Positions 63,401-64,000 of a stretch of 64,000 nt of DNA are shown here, in pieces (position 1 is the stretch's first letter; every line of letters starts with the position of its first letter). The notes below the pieces were generated by a model. It searched no databases. It was not told where the DNA came from and saw nothing but the letters and a program-made list of their open reading frames with translations. This stretch comes from an uncultured bacterium (GTDB lineage Bacteria > Planctomycetota > UBA1135 > GCA-002686595), in NCBI GenBank assembly GCA_937905825.1, contig CALCXM010000074.1:113564-177563 (forward strand). Direction: 5' to 3'. A program made the position numbers and the translations under genes.

Positions 63401-63902
63401 CCCGAAGGTCTTGATTTCGGATGCGTCCCTGGACGCGAGCTACTCGACGGCGCGGGCCAACCCGGGTCTCTTCAACGACTTCCTGCTCAAGGTCAACGGT
63501 GTGCCGCAACTGCGAGTCGCGTCTGCATCCTACGACGAGGGGACGAGCACCTTCTCGATCGAAGTGATCGATCCTCCGCTCGATTTCTCGGCGGCTACGG
63601 GCATGGTGGAACTCTTCCCCCGTCAGTTCGCGGTACGCACGAGCGGAGTGGAGAACAGCCTTCCGACCGGACAAGCGGTCAAGGTCGAGTTCGATCTCAT
63701 GTACCAAGAGGACGGCGAGACGACCTTCGAAACCACGGGATTCGTGGACGACATCGAAGCGGCCGCGACGACCATCAACATGGGCTCCAACACGATTCGT
63801 TTCGTCCGCTACCGGATGACCTTCGACCTGGGTTCTGGCGACATCGGCTTCACGACGCCCTTGCCGACCATGGACTTCCTGAAGGTGCCGTTCCGCTTCT
63901 AG
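60402..63902 (+). CDS. Giant glycine-rich lipoprotein with Ig-like (SbsA-type) segment
   Basis: 1166 residues from ATG 60402. Lipobox LIGGC with Cys35. N-terminal Ig-like segment with RAVEFIFSAPVDFDTVNLNT; a second such region near LRLNQAVNPKAENIS. Residues about 500-800 are glycine-rich with repeated AGGGAGG and GGGSGGGSGGH patterns between LDIRDLVVEEGATLRITGG and other strand-like stretches, suggesting a repetitive beta structure. The C-terminal region RFVRYRMTFDLGSGDIG resembles that of the previous protein. Probably a surface or matrix component; function unknown. Confidence 0.75.
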   Translation: MRNNVDSSVRSLSGLSTRAIVGLTALSATLLIGGCSGSGASSTADAVGTANGAFQLSSINVDPGQSWQINRAVEFIFSAPVDFDTVNLNTISIQETSGAPAVGDFTPGDNARTVIFQPVCPTRDDFSDAGFRPGGVTYQIHVPTSATGATTVHSATNKPLSASFPSNFLTPTSTNDLALLFLDPVPGAVQAVTLTSSSSAGSVGTSIRFGDEDTGTDISFVTNDTTGVGELPAATLVPINYYSDVDTQVVVDLRLNQAVNPKAENISSERIKLQYQTLTVPTEWKDLTTVLDLKGNCAGTGAWIEIRPIGVLPQNRAMRVVIGQEFEDLIGELNPGDQTNFATMFTSQAQDAGMTAIPTGDTFSEEYVDETYEDTVTSLSYPRANWGSDDLAAAFAFDGTGGPNGEFDVHIDTDMVFNTVSQTFTGGPGGFNTGTILATNGRLDIRDLVVEEGATLRITGGNTARILCSGDVVVNGTIRVSGGNAKSVFSLNAPNQVETGAPGQAGGGAGGDGSFLTTQVTPLGGNGKGAYNIANGGGFGGESGWSTSTNDTLRRAAGGGGGRLGHRQMLAYTNTSGDPYTCPDFDRTGLDYESGFPGAEAANSSQDGGTHLPYGGRIGPSPFNSTAVLYDDFWGTKVQNFGDSNQQLVVGEMTGVRPGAGGGAGGDATRVLTSESYPPEELSYPRQDKGAGGGGGAGAITILALGNVTFGEFGTIQAKGGHGNGGENTGGVNRIGGGSGGGSGGHIVIQTAGKIDFSAVKVNATTGAPLAGYPCLDAKGGQGGEGAAGACPENNGCGGAFTGETPVNQDAVHATDPGSLPTSGNGLIKTDNPWLVNSDDDEFISTNCKINLGLPPSAITNHYSTVGGDGGPGLIQLHVGRLYDEGAETSDFIYPTTGIGTEQDLRFISSPVPHGYDVNDRVWNDHLLPIFGRFSAAQSTWIPLGEASVDPASDTPQPVTFLFDGTDGAGFVESTAGVVDALPAILTEGAVAFDVSVPSIPKVLISDASLDASYSTARANPGLFNDFLLKVNGVPQLRVASASYDEGTSTFSIEVIDPPLDFSAATGMVELFPRQFAVRTSGVENSLPTGQAVKVEFDLMYQEDGETTFETTGFVDDIEAAATTINMGSNTIRFVRYRMTFDLGSGDIGFTTPLPTMDFLKVPFRF

Positions 63903-63954
63903 GAACCGACCATCAGAATCCTGTGGAGTGACTTCCGCAGGATCTCTGCTGCAC

Positions 63955-63988
63955 AGCGCGGAGCCGAACTTTCTTTCGGCTCCGCGCT
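63955..63988 (+). terminator. intrinsic terminator after the second lipoprotein
   Basis: Perfect 14-bp stem (63955-63968 with 63975-63988) around CTTTCT, followed by TCTCG. The stem is strong but the T-tract is short. Confidence 0.65.
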
Positions 63989-64000
63989 TCTCGTATCCCG

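Overview
The window is a GC-rich bacterial chromosome segment, mostly single-copy housekeeping genes. Gene content (a Tsr3-like protein and an EF-G2-like GTPase in the str operon, fused PilO-PilP, a second transcarbamylase, very large glycine-rich lipoproteins, many genes without a clear Shine-Dalgarno sequence) suggests a Planctomycetota-like lineage. That placement is inference; no rRNA gene is present to settle it.

Region 1 (1-24826) is the transcription/translation superoperon on the + strand: rpoB (3' end only), rpoC, rpsL, rpsG, a tsr3-like gene, an EF-G family gene, rpsJ, then the S10, spc and alpha blocks from rplC to rplQ, including secY, adk, infA, rpmJ and rpoA. tuf, rpmD (L30) and map are absent from their usual places. 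Good sigma70-type promoters lie before rpsL and rpsJ. Structured leaders precede rplC and rpoA, and an intrinsic terminator follows rplQ.

Region 2 (24848-29733) is on the - strand: a truncated NTF2/SnoaL-like remnant, dnaE (Pol III alpha), and an N-acetylornithine-type carbamoyltransferase.

Region 3 (29920-34336) holds tRNA-Arg(ACG) with its promoter, tadA (whose known substrate is that tRNA), two tRNA-Ser genes, the SRP RNA, and dnaX-ybaB-recR.

Region 4 (34456-38675) is an rpoN-truA-hpf-ptsN-ptsH cluster. It is followed by a 202-nt near-palindromic element whose left edge contains the ptsH stop codon.

Region 5 (39218-44195) is a type IV pilus inner-membrane/secretin operon (pilM, pilN, fused pilO-pilP, pilQ) closed by a 21-bp-stem terminator. 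A PilT-like ATPase and a GspC-like PDZ protein lie further on (49836-52773). Between them are an RNase E/G with a long disordered N-terminus and rplU-rpmA-obgE.

Region 6 (52877-63902) holds coaX, a shortened MnmE-like GTPase, an aspartate carbamoyltransferase fused to a PyrI-type zinc domain, and two lipoproteins of about 1,100-1,170 residues with bacterial Ig-like (SbsA-type) segments, closed by a terminator.

The most unusual items are the tsr3-like gene, the EF-G2-like protein at the fusA position, the palindromic element, the rearranged RNase E, the PyrB-zinc fusion, the reduced MnmE, and the giant lipoprotein pair.
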